Positions 30,701-38,900 of a stretch of DNA of 64,000 nucleotides are shown here, piece by piece. Position numbers and translations under genes: made by a program. The notes under the pieces were generated by a model that did not search any database, was not told where the DNA came from, and was given only the letters and a program-made list of their open reading frames with translations. The stretch is from contig DJXW01000037.1 of NCBI GenBank assembly GCA_002449845.1, forward strand, positions 140,973 through 204,972, written 5' to 3'. Numbering within the stretch: the stretch's first letter is position 1; the number at the start of each line of letters is the position of its first letter. The DNA is from Prevotella sp. UBA6994. Lineage in GTDB: Bacteria; Bacteroidota; Bacteroidia; Bacteroidales; Bacteroidaceae.

Positions 30701-31562
30701 TCATAAGGGTAAGTATGCTGAGGCTTATGTTGCACGTGCTCCTTGGGTTCATCAGTTTGACCTCCGTATTGCTGAAGACTTCGTATTCCGTGTAGGTAAG
30801 ACTTCTCATAAGTTCCAGGCAAGTCTCAACTTCATGAATGTGGGCAACTTGATCAATTCTGGCTGGGGTATTCCTAAGACCAATACTGTTTCAAACAACA
30901 ACCGTGTCTTGACATTCAAAGGTGTTGACAACAACAATGTGCCTGTATTCTCAATGTATAAGATGAATGGTGAATATCCTACCAAGACCTACGATACCAA
31001 TATGGACTGGAGCAATTGCTGGAGATTGCAAGTGGGATTGAAGTATTTCCTCAACGACAAGGATGACGATTACCTTGATTTCGGCAAAACAGAAAAGGCT
31101 ACTTCTCTCTCTCAAAGCCAGCTCGATGCACTCAATGCTCGCCTGAAGGCTAAGCAAGACGAGATTGACCGTCTGAATAGCCAATTGGCTAACCAAAAGC
31201 CAGAGGTGAAGACCGTAGAGAAGGTGGTGAACAAGACAGAGGTGATTGCTTCTCCCGTGTCTGTGTTCTTCAACATCGGTGAATCTACCGTTGCTAATGC
31301 CAGCGACTTGCAGAACGTGAAAGACCTCGTAAAGGTGGCTAAGGAAAACAACAAGAAGATTGTCATTACGGGTTATGCAGACTCTAAGACGGGTAATGAA
31401 GAAATCAACAAGGCTTTGAGCCAGAAGCGTGCTGAGGCTATCGCTGATGAACTCGTGAAGATGGGCGTAAGCCGTGACAATATCAAGATTGTATCTGAAG
31501 GTGGAACCGATGCGTTGACTCCTACTACTTACAATCGTCGTGCGGTGATTTCTATCATGTAA
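27726..31562 (+). CDS. TonB-dependent receptor (Oar-like) fused to a C-terminal OmpA domain
   Basis: A 1278-residue outer-membrane protein. It has a signal peptide (FLIAAIMMVSTMIA), a carboxypeptidase-regulatory-like domain (about 25-110, GEPIIGATVQVVHEPSGTRY) and a plug (about 115-235, with FTIDGANFNNNFGLSSDLPG and IEEVQVAVAPFDVRQ). A large Oar-type barrel extends to about residue 1115. Then comes a coiled-coil linker (QLDALNARLKAKQDEIDRLN) and an OmpA-like peptidoglycan-binding domain to the end (ITGYADSKTGNEEINKALS, then RAEAIADEL), with the expected Asp and Arg. The OmpA part would anchor the receptor to the cell wall. The substrate is unknown. A terminator follows. Confidence 0.85.
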   Translation: MQKRLLFLIAAIMMVSTMIAQVTTSEMSGVVTVGNADGEPIIGATVQVVHEPSGTRYATVSNVNGRFNIQGMRTGGPYSVTVSYIGFQTKVLNGIMLQLGETYNLSVWLSENVNELSEVLITAQASKFAAEKTGATTNISNTQMMSLPTVDRSIADIARLSPYANGMSFGGGDGRSTNFTIDGANFNNNFGLSSDLPGGGNPISLDAIEEVQVAVAPFDVRQTNFIGGNINAITKSGTNSFRGTAYTYYRNQNMRGNRIDHTDLGARPDEAHKIYGFTLGGPILKNRLFFFANFEKEIIPGQVIKYRAREAGEAAGGMVSRTYMSDMQKAADFLRNTYGYDPGSYTDFPADVTNTKFLARIDWNITDRHHLAVRYNNTKNVTWNAPNGNSADFLSGSNARLNGTYRVGAQSMAFANSMYSMDNKVESWSVDLNSRFTNSISNQLLFTYTNIEDIRGTNSSQFPFIDIMYGLNDDGTQILEPYMSAGYELFTYNNGVHNKITSVIDNFTLYLSHHKITAGVSFEHQYANNAYMREGTGYYRYRSLDEFLSGAAPETVAFTYGFNGVSKPNAQVTFNQLGFYAQDEWNLSKKFKLSLGIRFDNLMFDNKDLQRNNAIYDLQFRDGQRVDTGLWPQNNLQISPRLGFTWDVLGNKTLKVRGGTGIFTGRLPLVFFTNMPTNASMVQLTQIYGTKYKKGTGEVSYRDAMLDQFAGKMVTTVDELVKKTGVPTSNENHHVAGSKISGVDSKFKMPQVWKSSIAVDYMLPVSFPLSVTGEFIFLKKINDVMVDNINIKNPDASWQRFAGADNRYIYPDNYMIQSGKNAVVLTNTSKGYGYTLNFTVNAEPVKNLNLMAAYTHTESKEISGLPGSDPVSTWQGMITVNGPNLGTPQRSIYVIPDKVIASLDYYIPFHHKKLLRGTHIGLFYTGYKFGSFSFCYTNDMNGDGINNDLMYIPANDSEIQIGSIDASGNFVNNPTERAAFWDFVNQDSYLKNHKGKYAEAYVARAPWVHQFDLRIAEDFVFRVGKTSHKFQASLNFMNVGNLINSGWGIPKTNTVSNNNRVLTFKGVDNNNVPVFSMYKMNGEYPTKTYDTNMDWSNCWRLQVGLKYFLNDKDDDYLDFGKTEKATSLSQSQLDALNARLKAKQDEIDRLNSQLANQKPEVKTVEKVVNKTEVIASPVSVFFNIGESTVANASDLQNVKDLVKVAKENNKKIVITGYADSKTGNEEINKALSQKRAEAIADELVKMGVSRDNIKIVSEGGTDALTPTTYNRRAVISIM

Positions 31563-31589
31563 TCATAGTTTTTCAATCAAATATGGATG

Positions 31590-31627
31590 ATGCGGAGGGT
31601 AGATCATACTCTCCGCATTTTATTTTG
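31590..31627 (+). terminator. Terminator after the TonB-receptor/OmpA gene
   Basis: ATGCGGAG (31590-31597) pairs with CTCCGCAT (31611-31618), followed by TTTATTTT. Confidence 0.8.
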
Positions 31628-31668
31628 TTAATCTTCTGAAAAACTTTCTTTTTGTCAGGTATTTTTTG

Positions 31669-31677
31669 TAAGTTTGC
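31669..31677 (+). promoter_or_regulatory. -7 promoter element for the MG2-type gene
   Basis: TAAGTTTGC lies 23 bases before the ATG at 31700. Confidence 0.6.
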
Positions 31678-31699
31678 AAGATAATCATCAATTAAGCTC

Positions 31700-34432
31700 A
31701 TGAAGAATTATCTGCTGGCAAGTTTCATGCTTTTTCTCTCTCTTCCGATGTTCGCTGATGCGTTGGATGAACTCCAGTCGTATCTGCAAAACAATCAACA
31801 GGTACAGGAGAAAATCTATATACATACTGATAACACCTGCTATTTCATTGGCGATACGATTTGGTATAAGGCATACGTGTTGCGGGCTGACAGCTTGCGC
31901 CCCACCAACATGAGTAAGATACTCTATGTGGAACTGTTGTCTCCAGATGGCCTTGTTGCCGAGCGACAAAAAATCATCATCAGCGACAAGGGTTTCACCA
32001 ATGGGCAATTTGCGTTGAAAGACTCTCTCTATTCAGGGTATTATGAAATCAGGGCTTACACCCGATGGATGCTCAACTTCAATGTCTTCGAGCGTGAATA
32101 TACCAGAGATGACAGGCATAAGTTTTATAGTAATCAGATGGCTAAAGACTTCTTCCGTGATTGGGATGGTCTTTATTCACGCGTGATTCCTATCTACAGC
32201 AAACCCAAGGAAAAGGGCGATTATGATGAGAAATATATGTACTCGCGCCCGAAGCAAGAGATTGTCAAGCCCAAGAAAGACAAGCTAAGTGTCTCGTTCT
32301 TCCCCGAAGGCGGCTCCTTGATTCATGCCATCAAGAGTAGGGTAGCCTTTGAGGTGGTTGACCAGAATGGGCAAGCCGTAGATATCGAGGGTACATTGTC
32401 AAATGGCACTAAGATTGCCACATCGTACATGGGGCGTGGCGTGTTTGAATTGACGCAATATAAAGAGCCCCAAGATGCTACGTTTGTTTGGAAAGGTAAG
32501 AAGTATCAATTCAGTTTGCCCAAGAGTCTTGTTTCTGGTGTCACGTTGTCTTATCAGATGGAAGACAATGTGGTAAACATTCTTTCTACGCCAGATGTCA
32601 CATACCACCAGCTTGCCTTTGTCGTGATGTGTCGCGGAAAATTATATTATTTCCAAAGATTAGATGCTACAACCTCTACCATTAACCTGCCAACCCTTCC
32701 CACAGGAGTTAACGAATTGATGCTTATTGACACCAATCGTCAGGTACATGCTTCAAGGCTCATCTTCGTCAACAACCATGATATGGAATCGAAGTTGACG
32801 GTCAGCACGGGAGGAAAGACCGATTTCTTGCCCTACGAGCCTATTGAAGTAGATGTGGATGGTTGTGAAGGGGTCTTCTCCTTGTCCGTCCGTGATACCC
32901 GTACCGATGAATCATCCTACGACAATGGTAATATCTTGACGGATATGCTGCTGTCATCCGACTTGAAAGGCTTTATTGCCAATCCTGCATATTATTTTTC
33001 CGGCGACGATGAGAAAAGGAAGAAAGCACTCGACTTATTGATGATGGTGCAGGGATGGAGAAGGTATCGCCCCGTAGATTTCATCAGGTATCAACCCGAA
33101 AAGACGTTGACCATAGAGGGATCCGTGTACAAGCAGTTGGGCGTTGACTTGTTGTATCTTGATGATGTGAAGGGATTGAACGACAGGGAGGCTGTCTTTG
33201 AGGAGATGGAGGAAAAACTGGCTAATTCCACGGGTTTTGAAACGGGAACGACGGCTGCTGACGCATTGAGCTCGGATAATTCGGAACAAGAGGACTTGTC
33301 ATTGAAGAGCGAGTCGCAAACGGAAACGGAGGTGGTGACTATAGAAAATCCGTATCTCGGCGTTAATCACGGTGGCTTGAAACATGAGGTGCTGGTAGAG
33401 GCAGAACTGAATAGCCTCACGGGTCAATCTGTAGGAGGCGTTCAGATGACGAAAAATGGTGGGCACTTCATCTTTGAGATTCCGCCATATTATGGAAATG
33501 CCATTCTTTTCTTGAAAGCATACAACGTGAAAGACTCGGTAAAAAAGTCGATGACCAATCGGGTGGAGAAGGACTTCAGAAACGAAGAGGCTTATCCTGA
33601 TTATTATGTCAAGCAAGACTTGTTCTTTCCTGTCTTTTCGCATGAGTATAATTATTATCAAAACCATATTCCACCTGTGGATTTCGTGAGTTACGTGGAG
33701 GAGGATACTACTGCCTATCTCTCAAAATTGGATGGCGACCACACCTTGGCTACGGTTAACGTGAATGCTCGTCGCCGTGGACGGAGGGCAATCGACTATT
33801 CCAAGCCCGCTTACGTGGTAGATGCTTACGACTTATACAATGAGGCTACCGACAGGGGATTGAGTTGGGGCGTGGTGAATATGGGTAGTTTTCCTCCCAC
33901 GGCTTGCTTTACCGTGTATGGAAACATGCGCAGATACAGGGATTATAATGTTCGTGCGAAGATAGACAATTATACATTCTTTCAGAACTATTCTTCTATC
34001 TTGGAAAGCATCAAGAATAGAAGTGAGGCGGCTGTCTTTAAGGACTTACACCTCAATCGCATCCAGAATTTCAGGTTCTTTACGGATTACGAACCGAGAA
34101 ATATCGACTCTCTCATTTCGCAGAGTATGAACAGGGATGATATTACCTTGGTGTATGAGACCATTCCCAATGACGGGAAACGCCCTACTTATCGTGACCG
34201 CAGATATGTGTTCCCTGGAATGACTTATCCTGAGTCGTTCTACCAACCCAATTACAGTGATATGATTCCACAAGAACCCACTGACTATCGTCGTACCTTG
34301 TATTGGAATCCCAATGCACGACCCGACGAGAATGGGCATTTCCATACCACATTATATAATAATAGCAGGGAGACGAGAATCAAAGTGAGTGTGTCAGGGG
34401 TTTCACCCGCTGGAAAGTTTTATGTCCAGTAG
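31700..34432 (+). CDS. Large secreted MG2/macroglobulin-like protein of unknown function
   Basis: 910 residues with a signal peptide (MKNYLLASFMLFLSLPMFA). The segment after it (QEKIYIHTDNTCYFIGDTIWYKAYV) is the MG2-type start used by alpha-2-macroglobulin-like proteins of Bacteroidetes. Several beta-sandwich repeats follow, including FFPEGGSLIHAIKSRVAFEVVD, LPYEPIEVDVDG and a carboxypeptidase-regulatory-like stretch near 580-620. There is no thioester CxxQ motif, so it is not a trapping macroglobulin. No catalytic motif was seen. It is probably periplasmic or surface exposed. The preceding gene ends in a terminator, so the two are separately expressed. Confidence 0.6.
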   Translation: MKNYLLASFMLFLSLPMFADALDELQSYLQNNQQVQEKIYIHTDNTCYFIGDTIWYKAYVLRADSLRPTNMSKILYVELLSPDGLVAERQKIIISDKGFTNGQFALKDSLYSGYYEIRAYTRWMLNFNVFEREYTRDDRHKFYSNQMAKDFFRDWDGLYSRVIPIYSKPKEKGDYDEKYMYSRPKQEIVKPKKDKLSVSFFPEGGSLIHAIKSRVAFEVVDQNGQAVDIEGTLSNGTKIATSYMGRGVFELTQYKEPQDATFVWKGKKYQFSLPKSLVSGVTLSYQMEDNVVNILSTPDVTYHQLAFVVMCRGKLYYFQRLDATTSTINLPTLPTGVNELMLIDTNRQVHASRLIFVNNHDMESKLTVSTGGKTDFLPYEPIEVDVDGCEGVFSLSVRDTRTDESSYDNGNILTDMLLSSDLKGFIANPAYYFSGDDEKRKKALDLLMMVQGWRRYRPVDFIRYQPEKTLTIEGSVYKQLGVDLLYLDDVKGLNDREAVFEEMEEKLANSTGFETGTTAADALSSDNSEQEDLSLKSESQTETEVVTIENPYLGVNHGGLKHEVLVEAELNSLTGQSVGGVQMTKNGGHFIFEIPPYYGNAILFLKAYNVKDSVKKSMTNRVEKDFRNEEAYPDYYVKQDLFFPVFSHEYNYYQNHIPPVDFVSYVEEDTTAYLSKLDGDHTLATVNVNARRRGRRAIDYSKPAYVVDAYDLYNEATDRGLSWGVVNMGSFPPTACFTVYGNMRRYRDYNVRAKIDNYTFFQNYSSILESIKNRSEAAVFKDLHLNRIQNFRFFTDYEPRNIDSLISQSMNRDDITLVYETIPNDGKRPTYRDRRYVFPGMTYPESFYQPNYSDMIPQEPTDYRRTLYWNPNARPDENGHFHTTLYNNSRETRIKVSVSGVSPAGKFYVQ

Positions 34433-34433
34433 T

Positions 34434-34558
34434 GGTCACCAAGCAAGAAACAGATAGCTACCCTATAAGAAACCATCGGTCACAATATGAGTAACCGTTG
34501 GTCACCATGCAAGAAACCATCGGTTACTATATAAGAAACCGATGGTTTCTCGTTATGA
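34434..34558. repeat. Palindromic repeat cluster, copy 2 of the AAGAAACCATCGG family
   Basis: Several units of the type GGTCACCATGCAAGAAACCATCGG, some inverted, start one base after the MG2 gene stop. The last pair (AAGAAACCATCGGTTAC with AAACCGATGGTTTCT, about 34502-34550) forms a hairpin. The rest of the 34559-34770 gap is A/T rich with TTCATCATTGATCATTCATC-type repeats and no coding signal. Confidence 0.75.
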
Positions 34559-34770
34559 CAGGTTGGTGGGAATCTTCGCCAGTGCCTTCTTTGGAACCAA
34601 TAGAATTTTCAATGAAGACCATTAGTCATTCATCATTGATCATTCATCTGATTCACCAGCCAATCATCAATTGTAAACTATAAATTGTAAATTGCCCATC
34701 TTCTTCCCCTATTTTTTTTCACTTGAGCCTAATTTTTTTCAATTATATTCCTTGTTTCAAAATAATGTTG

Positions 34771-34779
34771 TATATTTGC
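34771..34779 (+). promoter_or_regulatory. -7 promoter element for the single-domain FISUMP gene
   Basis: TATATTTGC lies 43 bases before the ATG at 34823. The flanks differ from the 4248/6167 promoter pair. Confidence 0.65.
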
Positions 34780-34822
34780 AAACAATCATCAACACGAAGA
34801 TTAAAATTAAAAACCTAATTTT

Positions 34823-35515
34823 ATGAAAAAAGTAGTTTTATTTTTCACATTCCTATTGTTGGGAACATCGGGTGCATTTGCACAAAGTAGTAAGTATGAC
34901 TTGAATGGTGACGGTAATGTGAATGTCACGGATGTCATAGAGTTGGTTGATTACATCCTTGGTAATCGACATGAAGCGATCGACCTTGGTTTGCCCTCTG
35001 GCACAAAATGGGCAAGTTGCAATGTAGGAGCAACGAGGCCCGAGGAATATGGTGGCTATTATGCCTGGGGAGAGACTGAGGAAAAGGATATTTATAATGA
35101 TAGTACTTACAAGTACTACCAAAATGGTGATTACGTGAATATTGGCACTGACATCAGTGGCACAGAGTATGACGTGGCTCACGTGAAGTGGGGTGACAAG
35201 TGGTGTATGCCTACTTCGGACGATTTCACGGAACTAATAGACAATTGTACAAGTGAATTGACAACGTACAACGGAGTAAACGGTTGTAAGTTCACCAGCA
35301 AGATTAACGGTAATAGCATCTTCTTGCCCGCTACTGGCAACCGCTTGGACGGTGACCTCAACATTCCTGGCGAACTCGGCGACTATTTGTCATCTACTCA
35401 GGTTTCCACCCAACCGAGCTTCGTCTACTTCTTCTATTTCTATTCGGGCCACACCCACTGGAGCGTCAACATCCGTCACAGCGGTCAAAGTGTGCGTCCC
35501 ATCGTTAGAAATTAG
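34823..35515 (+). CDS. Secreted dockerin-like/FISUMP protein with a hypervariable C terminus (single domain)
   Basis: A 230-residue paralogue of the 6248-8068 product. It has a signal peptide (MKKVVLFFTFLLLGTSGAFA) and one dockerin/EF-hand-like calcium loop (YDLNGDGNVNVTDVIELVDY, about 25-44). One FISUMP domain follows (DLGLPSGTKWASCNVGA, PEEYGGYYAWGE, DISGTEYDVAHVKWGDKW, GNSIFLPATGNR). Up to GNSIFLPA it tracks domain 3 of the larger protein with mostly synonymous changes. The last 50 codons diverge strongly in amino acids while staying the same length. Two tryptophans of the larger copy are Leu here (TGG to TTG), a change an adenine-specific process would not make, so this copy may be older or drifting. 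Role: probable surface or secreted ligand binder. Confidence 0.78.
   Translation: MKKVVLFFTFLLLGTSGAFAQSSKYDLNGDGNVNVTDVIELVDYILGNRHEAIDLGLPSGTKWASCNVGATRPEEYGGYYAWGETEEKDIYNDSTYKYYQNGDYVNIGTDISGTEYDVAHVKWGDKWCMPTSDDFTELIDNCTSELTTYNGVNGCKFTSKINGNSIFLPATGNRLDGDLNIPGELGDYLSSTQVSTQPSFVYFFYFYSGHTHWSVNIRHSGQSVRPIVRN
35339..35488 (+). other. Candidate retroelement variable region (copy B)
   Basis: Equal in length to 7892-8043. By my count 29 of 50 codons end in C. Variable residues include Phe, Val, His, Thr, Ser and Ile on NNC codons. The invariant frame is G-R-GDL-G-G-SSTQ and then SG, W, R, G, SVRP. See copy A for the comparison. Confidence 0.5.
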
Positions 35516-35560
35516 TGCATCCTTCCCCCAAAAACGTGAATTAGCCCCCAACCCATCCAT

Positions 35561-35634
35561 AGAAGGTAGGCAATGGCGGTGGGACGTAGGCTCACAAGCC
35601 TGCGTGAAGCCCCACTGTCGTTGCGTTCCTTTTA
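35561..35634. other. Degenerate copy of the FISUMP 3' hairpin
   Basis: Homologous to 8112-8188. The inner stems (GTAGGCT with AGCCTGC, and the GTGGGAC/GCCCCAC pair) are recognisable and the outer arms are decayed. The 18-base stretch AGAAATTAGTGCATCCTT, from the last codons into the 3' flank, is identical in the two genes. Between 35635 and 35745 nothing else was seen. Confidence 0.65.
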
Positions 35635-35745
35635 AGGATGGGCAAATGGTTGATAATGAGTGTCACTTCATGACAGAATTGAAAAACGGCGGCAGTAGGG
35701 AAAGCAAAATCTCACAAATCCTTTCTCTTAAAAAAAATAGATTTA

Positions 35746-35999
35746 CAATAATATAGCAGTTGGCACAAGTCCCGAAGGGACAAAAGAACACAGGGAGGGG
35801 TGAAACCCCTTCAATGATAGCGTTTTAAGTTAAACCCCGACGGGGTGACAGAACCGATTGCGCAAAGCTGTTCTGTCGTGCCTTCAGCACTCTTTAACCA
35901 CAAATACTCATGTTAGCAGGGGTTACGCCCTTCGGGCTTCACCCCTGCCTGTCATCTATCGTGCCTTCGGCACGGCCTGTGCCAACAACTATATTATTG
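35746..35999. mobile_element. MITE-like palindrome-rich element, 254 bp
   Basis: Terminal inverted repeats of 22 bp (CAATAATATAG, two variable bases, GTTGGCACA) at 35746-35767 and 35978-35999 match at about 19-20 positions. Between them are six or seven G/C-rich hairpins, including GTCCCgaaGGGAC (35769), AGGGGtgaaACCCCT (35796), ACCCCGacggggt (35834), one at 35917-35948 with GCAGGGGT arms, and CGTGCCttcGGCACG (35960). There is no open frame of its own. The rest of the gap (36000-36130) is unremarkable. Target-site duplications are not clear. Confidence 0.65.
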
Positions 36000-36130
36000 C
36001 ATTTTTATTTGTCATGATCAAAGAAGATGCCGATAGGCATTTCCCTCAATTGCAACATTTAAAAAGAGACCATTCTTCAATTATGAATTAAAAAACTCCG
36101 TAATTATTCTTGTATTCCAATGAAAATGAT

Positions 36131-36139
36131 TATTTTTGC
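36131..36139 (+). promoter_or_regulatory. -7 promoter element for the nucleotidyltransferase-nrnA operon
   Basis: TATTTTTGC, with a TTG 18 bases upstream (36110-36112), 35 bases before the ATG. Confidence 0.65.
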
Positions 36140-36174
36140 AAAGATAATCGTTTTATAACTAAAATACATATAAT

Positions 36175-37086
36175 ATGAAACCAACATTATTTCTTTTGGC
36201 AGCTGGAATGGGTAGCCGCTATGGAGGATTGAAGCAATTAGACGGGTTAGGACCCAATGGCGAAACCATTATGGATTATTCCATCTATGACGCAATCCAA
36301 GCTGGATTTGGCAAAATCGTATGGGTGATTCGTAAAGATTTTGAAGAGCAGTTCCGTACACAAATATTGTCTAAGTACGAGGATAAGATTCCTTGCGAAC
36401 TTTGTTTCCAAGCTTTAGACTCTCTGCCAGAGGGATTCTCTGTACCTGAAGGTCGCGTAAAACCTTGGGGTACCAACCATGCCGTATTGATGGGTAAGGA
36501 TGTGATTAAGGAGCCTTTCTGCGTGATCAATTGTGACGACTTCTATGGACGTGACGCATTCATGACCATCGGCAAGTTCTTGGCTGACTTACCCGAAGGC
36601 TCGAAGAATGCTTATGCAATGGTGGGATTCCGCTGCTGCAACACCTTGTCTGAGAATGGTTCGGTGGCTCGTGGTGTTTGCGTTTACGATGACAACCATC
36701 ACCTGACGGACGTGGTAGAGCGCACCGAGATCATGCGCGTTGATGGTCCTATCTGCTACAAGGATGAGGAAGGCAAGTGGATTCCATTGGAAGAGAACGT
36801 TCCTGTGAGCATGAATATGTGGGGATTCACTCCCGACTATTTCGAGTATAGCGAGGAGTATTTCAAGGAGTTCTTGAGTAATCCAAAGAACATGGAGAAC
36901 CTGAAGGCTGAGTTCTTTATTCCTTTGATGGTGAATAAACTCATCAATGATGGCACTTCAACGGTGGAAGTGTTGGATACTACCAGCAAATGGTTTGGCG
37001 TAACCTACGCAGCCGACCGCCAAGATACAGTTGACAGAATACAGAAGCTCATTGACGACGGTGTATATCCAGAAAAATTATTTTAA
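36175..37086 (+). CDS. Nucleotidyltransferase (sugar-1-phosphate NTP-transferase family)
   Basis: 303 residues. The N-terminal LLAAGMGSRYGGLKQLDGLG (7-26) is the nucleotide-binding loop of the NTP-transferase fold, with INCDDFYGRDAF as the metal-binding segment and VSMNMWGFTPDYFE further on. These enzymes couple a nucleoside triphosphate to a sugar-1-phosphate or similar acceptor; the specific sugar cannot be read. Its stop overlaps the next ATG by one base (TAATG), so it is translationally coupled to nrnA. Cytoplasmic. Confidence 0.8.
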   Translation: MKPTLFLLAAGMGSRYGGLKQLDGLGPNGETIMDYSIYDAIQAGFGKIVWVIRKDFEEQFRTQILSKYEDKIPCELCFQALDSLPEGFSVPEGRVKPWGTNHAVLMGKDVIKEPFCVINCDDFYGRDAFMTIGKFLADLPEGSKNAYAMVGFRCCNTLSENGSVARGVCVYDDNHHLTDVVERTEIMRVDGPICYKDEEGKWIPLEENVPVSMNMWGFTPDYFEYSEEYFKEFLSNPKNMENLKAEFFIPLMVNKLINDGTSTVEVLDTTSKWFGVTYAADRQDTVDRIQKLIDDGVYPEKLF

Positions 37087-38123
37087 TGCAATTTAATATC
37101 CTTACAGAACAAGAAGCCGCTACATTTCAAGAATTGATAGCGGCTTCTGTTCATATCGTAATATGTTGCCATAAGTCTCCCGACGGTGACGCGTTAGGTG
37201 CAATGCTGGCTTGGGGCGAGTATCTGAGGCTTCAAGGCAAGGAGGCTCTGATGGTGGTGCCTGATGCCTTTCCCGATTACCTGCGCTGGTTGCCTAACGT
37301 AGAGAAGGTGGTAAGGTATGACAAGCATCAGGAGAGGGTTGACGCATCGCTGAAAGAGGCAGACCTCGTGTTTTGCTTGGATTTCAATACCACTGACCGT
37401 GTGGAATCTATGAAAGAGTCGTTGGAAGCGTCGGCAGCGAAGAAGGTGATGATTGACCATCATCTTGATCCAAACATCCCCAATGCCATGATTATATCAC
37501 GCCCAGAGATGTGCAGCACCTGTGAGCTGATGTTCCAACTGCTATGGCAATTGGGCAAGTTTGAGGAAATGAACAGGAAGATTGCGGCTTGCATCTATTG
37601 TGGAATGATGACCGATACAGGGGGCTTTACGTTCAACTCCACCAGACCTGAGATATTCTTCATTATCAGCCAACTGTTGACGAAGGGCATCAACAAGGAT
37701 AAAATCTACCGAAACGTATATAACAATTACAGCAGTTGGGCTATCCGACTGAGAGGATATATCCTTTACAACAAGATGAATGTCATCGATCATCTTCACG
37801 CTTCTTACTTCGTGCTGACACGTCAGGAGATGGAACGATTTCACTTCATGAAGGGAGATGCGGAAGGATTGGTCAATATTCCCTTGCAGATCAAGGGGAT
37901 GAAATTGTCTGTCTCGTTGCGTGAGGACAACCAACGTGAAAACTTGGTGTGGGTGAGTCTGCGCTCGGTGGACGATTTCCCATGCAACAAGATGGCAGCA
38001 GAGTTCTTCAATGGTGGCGGACACTTGAATGCAAGTGGTGGAAAGTTGTTTTGCTCGGTGGGAGAAGCTGAAAAAATCGTCAGGGAAGCGATTAAAAGTT
38101 ATGAAGAATTATTGAAAAACTGA
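37086..38123 (+). CDS. nrnA: DHH-family oligoribonuclease / pAp phosphatase
   Basis: A 345-residue DHH-DHHA1 phosphoesterase. N-terminal motif HKSPDGDALGA (28-38), a second metal motif in VFCLDFNT, the hallmark MIDHHLDP, a further metal Asp in GMMTDTGGF, and the DHHA1 substrate motif FFNGGGHLNASGG near the end. NrnA proteins degrade two-to-five-base RNAs left by other exonucleases and dephosphorylate 3'-phosphoadenosine 5'-phosphate. The start overlaps the preceding stop. Downstream, a separate promoter drives the DUF4827 lipoprotein. Confidence 0.9.
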   Translation: MQFNILTEQEAATFQELIAASVHIVICCHKSPDGDALGAMLAWGEYLRLQGKEALMVVPDAFPDYLRWLPNVEKVVRYDKHQERVDASLKEADLVFCLDFNTTDRVESMKESLEASAAKKVMIDHHLDPNIPNAMIISRPEMCSTCELMFQLLWQLGKFEEMNRKIAACIYCGMMTDTGGFTFNSTRPEIFFIISQLLTKGINKDKIYRNVYNNYSSWAIRLRGYILYNKMNVIDHLHASYFVLTRQEMERFHFMKGDAEGLVNIPLQIKGMKLSVSLREDNQRENLVWVSLRSVDDFPCNKMAAEFFNGGGHLNASGGKLFCSVGEAEKIVREAIKSYEELLKN

Positions 38124-38162
38124 AAAAAAAGAAAAAGTCGTTGTTTTTCCATACTTTATTAC

Positions 38163-38171
38163 TACCTTTGC
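38163..38171 (+). promoter_or_regulatory. -7 promoter element for the DUF4827 gene
   Basis: TACCTTTGC, with a TTG 19 bases upstream (38141-38143), 24 bases before the ATG. Confidence 0.65.
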
Positions 38172-38195
38172 AAAAGATTTCTATTTAATAAGAAT

Positions 38196-38840
38196 ATGAA
38201 AAAGCTTATATATCTTTTTGTGGTATTGATAGGTGCTTTTTCTTTTGGTTCGTGCAACAAGACCGAGACTTACGCAGAACAAAAGGAATATGAACGTTCT
38301 CTTATCAATAAGTTTATTGCCGACTCTGCCGTGAAGGTGATTTCTGAGGCTCAGTTTTTTCAACAAGACAGCACCACGGATGTATCTAAGAACGAGTACG
38401 TTTTGTTTGAGTCGTCTGGTGTGTATATGCAACTGATCAGGAAGGGATGTGGAACCAAATTGAAAAAGGGAGAGACAGCCACTGTATTGTGTAGGTTCAG
38501 GGAGAGAAACCTGAAAAGAGGTGCAGACAGTATTCAGTTGACTAACGAGAATTTGAAGAATGTCACTGTATGCGACAAGATGACAGTCAAAAATACATCC
38601 GGCACGTTTACGGCATCGTTTATCAACGGTGCAAGTGTGATGTATTCGACATACGGCAGCGCATCTGTTCCTGCTGGATGGTTGGTTCCTCTGTCTTACA
38701 TCAATCTCGGTCGTCCAGTGAACGACAATGACGAGATAGCCAAAGTAAGACTGATTGTTCCCCATTCGCAAGGTCAAGCATACGCCTCACAAAGCGTTTA
38801 TCCATGTATTTACGACATAACATACGAGAGAGGTAGATAA
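38196..38840 (+). CDS. DUF4827-type lipoprotein
   Basis: 214 residues with lipobox FSFGSC (C20) and no acidic surface-export run after it (NKTET), which suggests periplasmic retention. The rest resembles the Bacteroidales DUF4827 family, whose fold is FKBP-like. GVYMQLIRKGCGTKLKKGET and VPAGWLVPLSYINLG, followed by VRLIVPHSQG and YDITYER, are at the positions of peptidyl-prolyl-isomerase strands. Enzymatic activity is unproven. It lies 60 bases before glmM; no separate promoter was seen for glmM, so the two may be co-transcribed. Confidence 0.75.
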   Translation: MKKLIYLFVVLIGAFSFGSCNKTETYAEQKEYERSLINKFIADSAVKVISEAQFFQQDSTTDVSKNEYVLFESSGVYMQLIRKGCGTKLKKGETATVLCRFRERNLKRGADSIQLTNENLKNVTVCDKMTVKNTSGTFTASFINGASVMYSTYGSASVPAGWLVPLSYINLGRPVNDNDEIAKVRLIVPHSQGQAYASQSVYPCIYDITYERGR

Positions 38841-38900
38841 AAATGCCTCTTTTATTTTTTTTGTTCAATCAAAGATTTTAATTAAACTATCTAATATATT

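Noticed and set aside
34434..34558. CRISPR array
   Set aside because: Units are directly adjacent and occur in both orientations, with no regular unique spacers and no cas genes.
35858..36091. 77-codon frame across the end of the MITE-like element
   Set aside because: It runs through hairpins and past the terminal repeat, with no plausible protein features.
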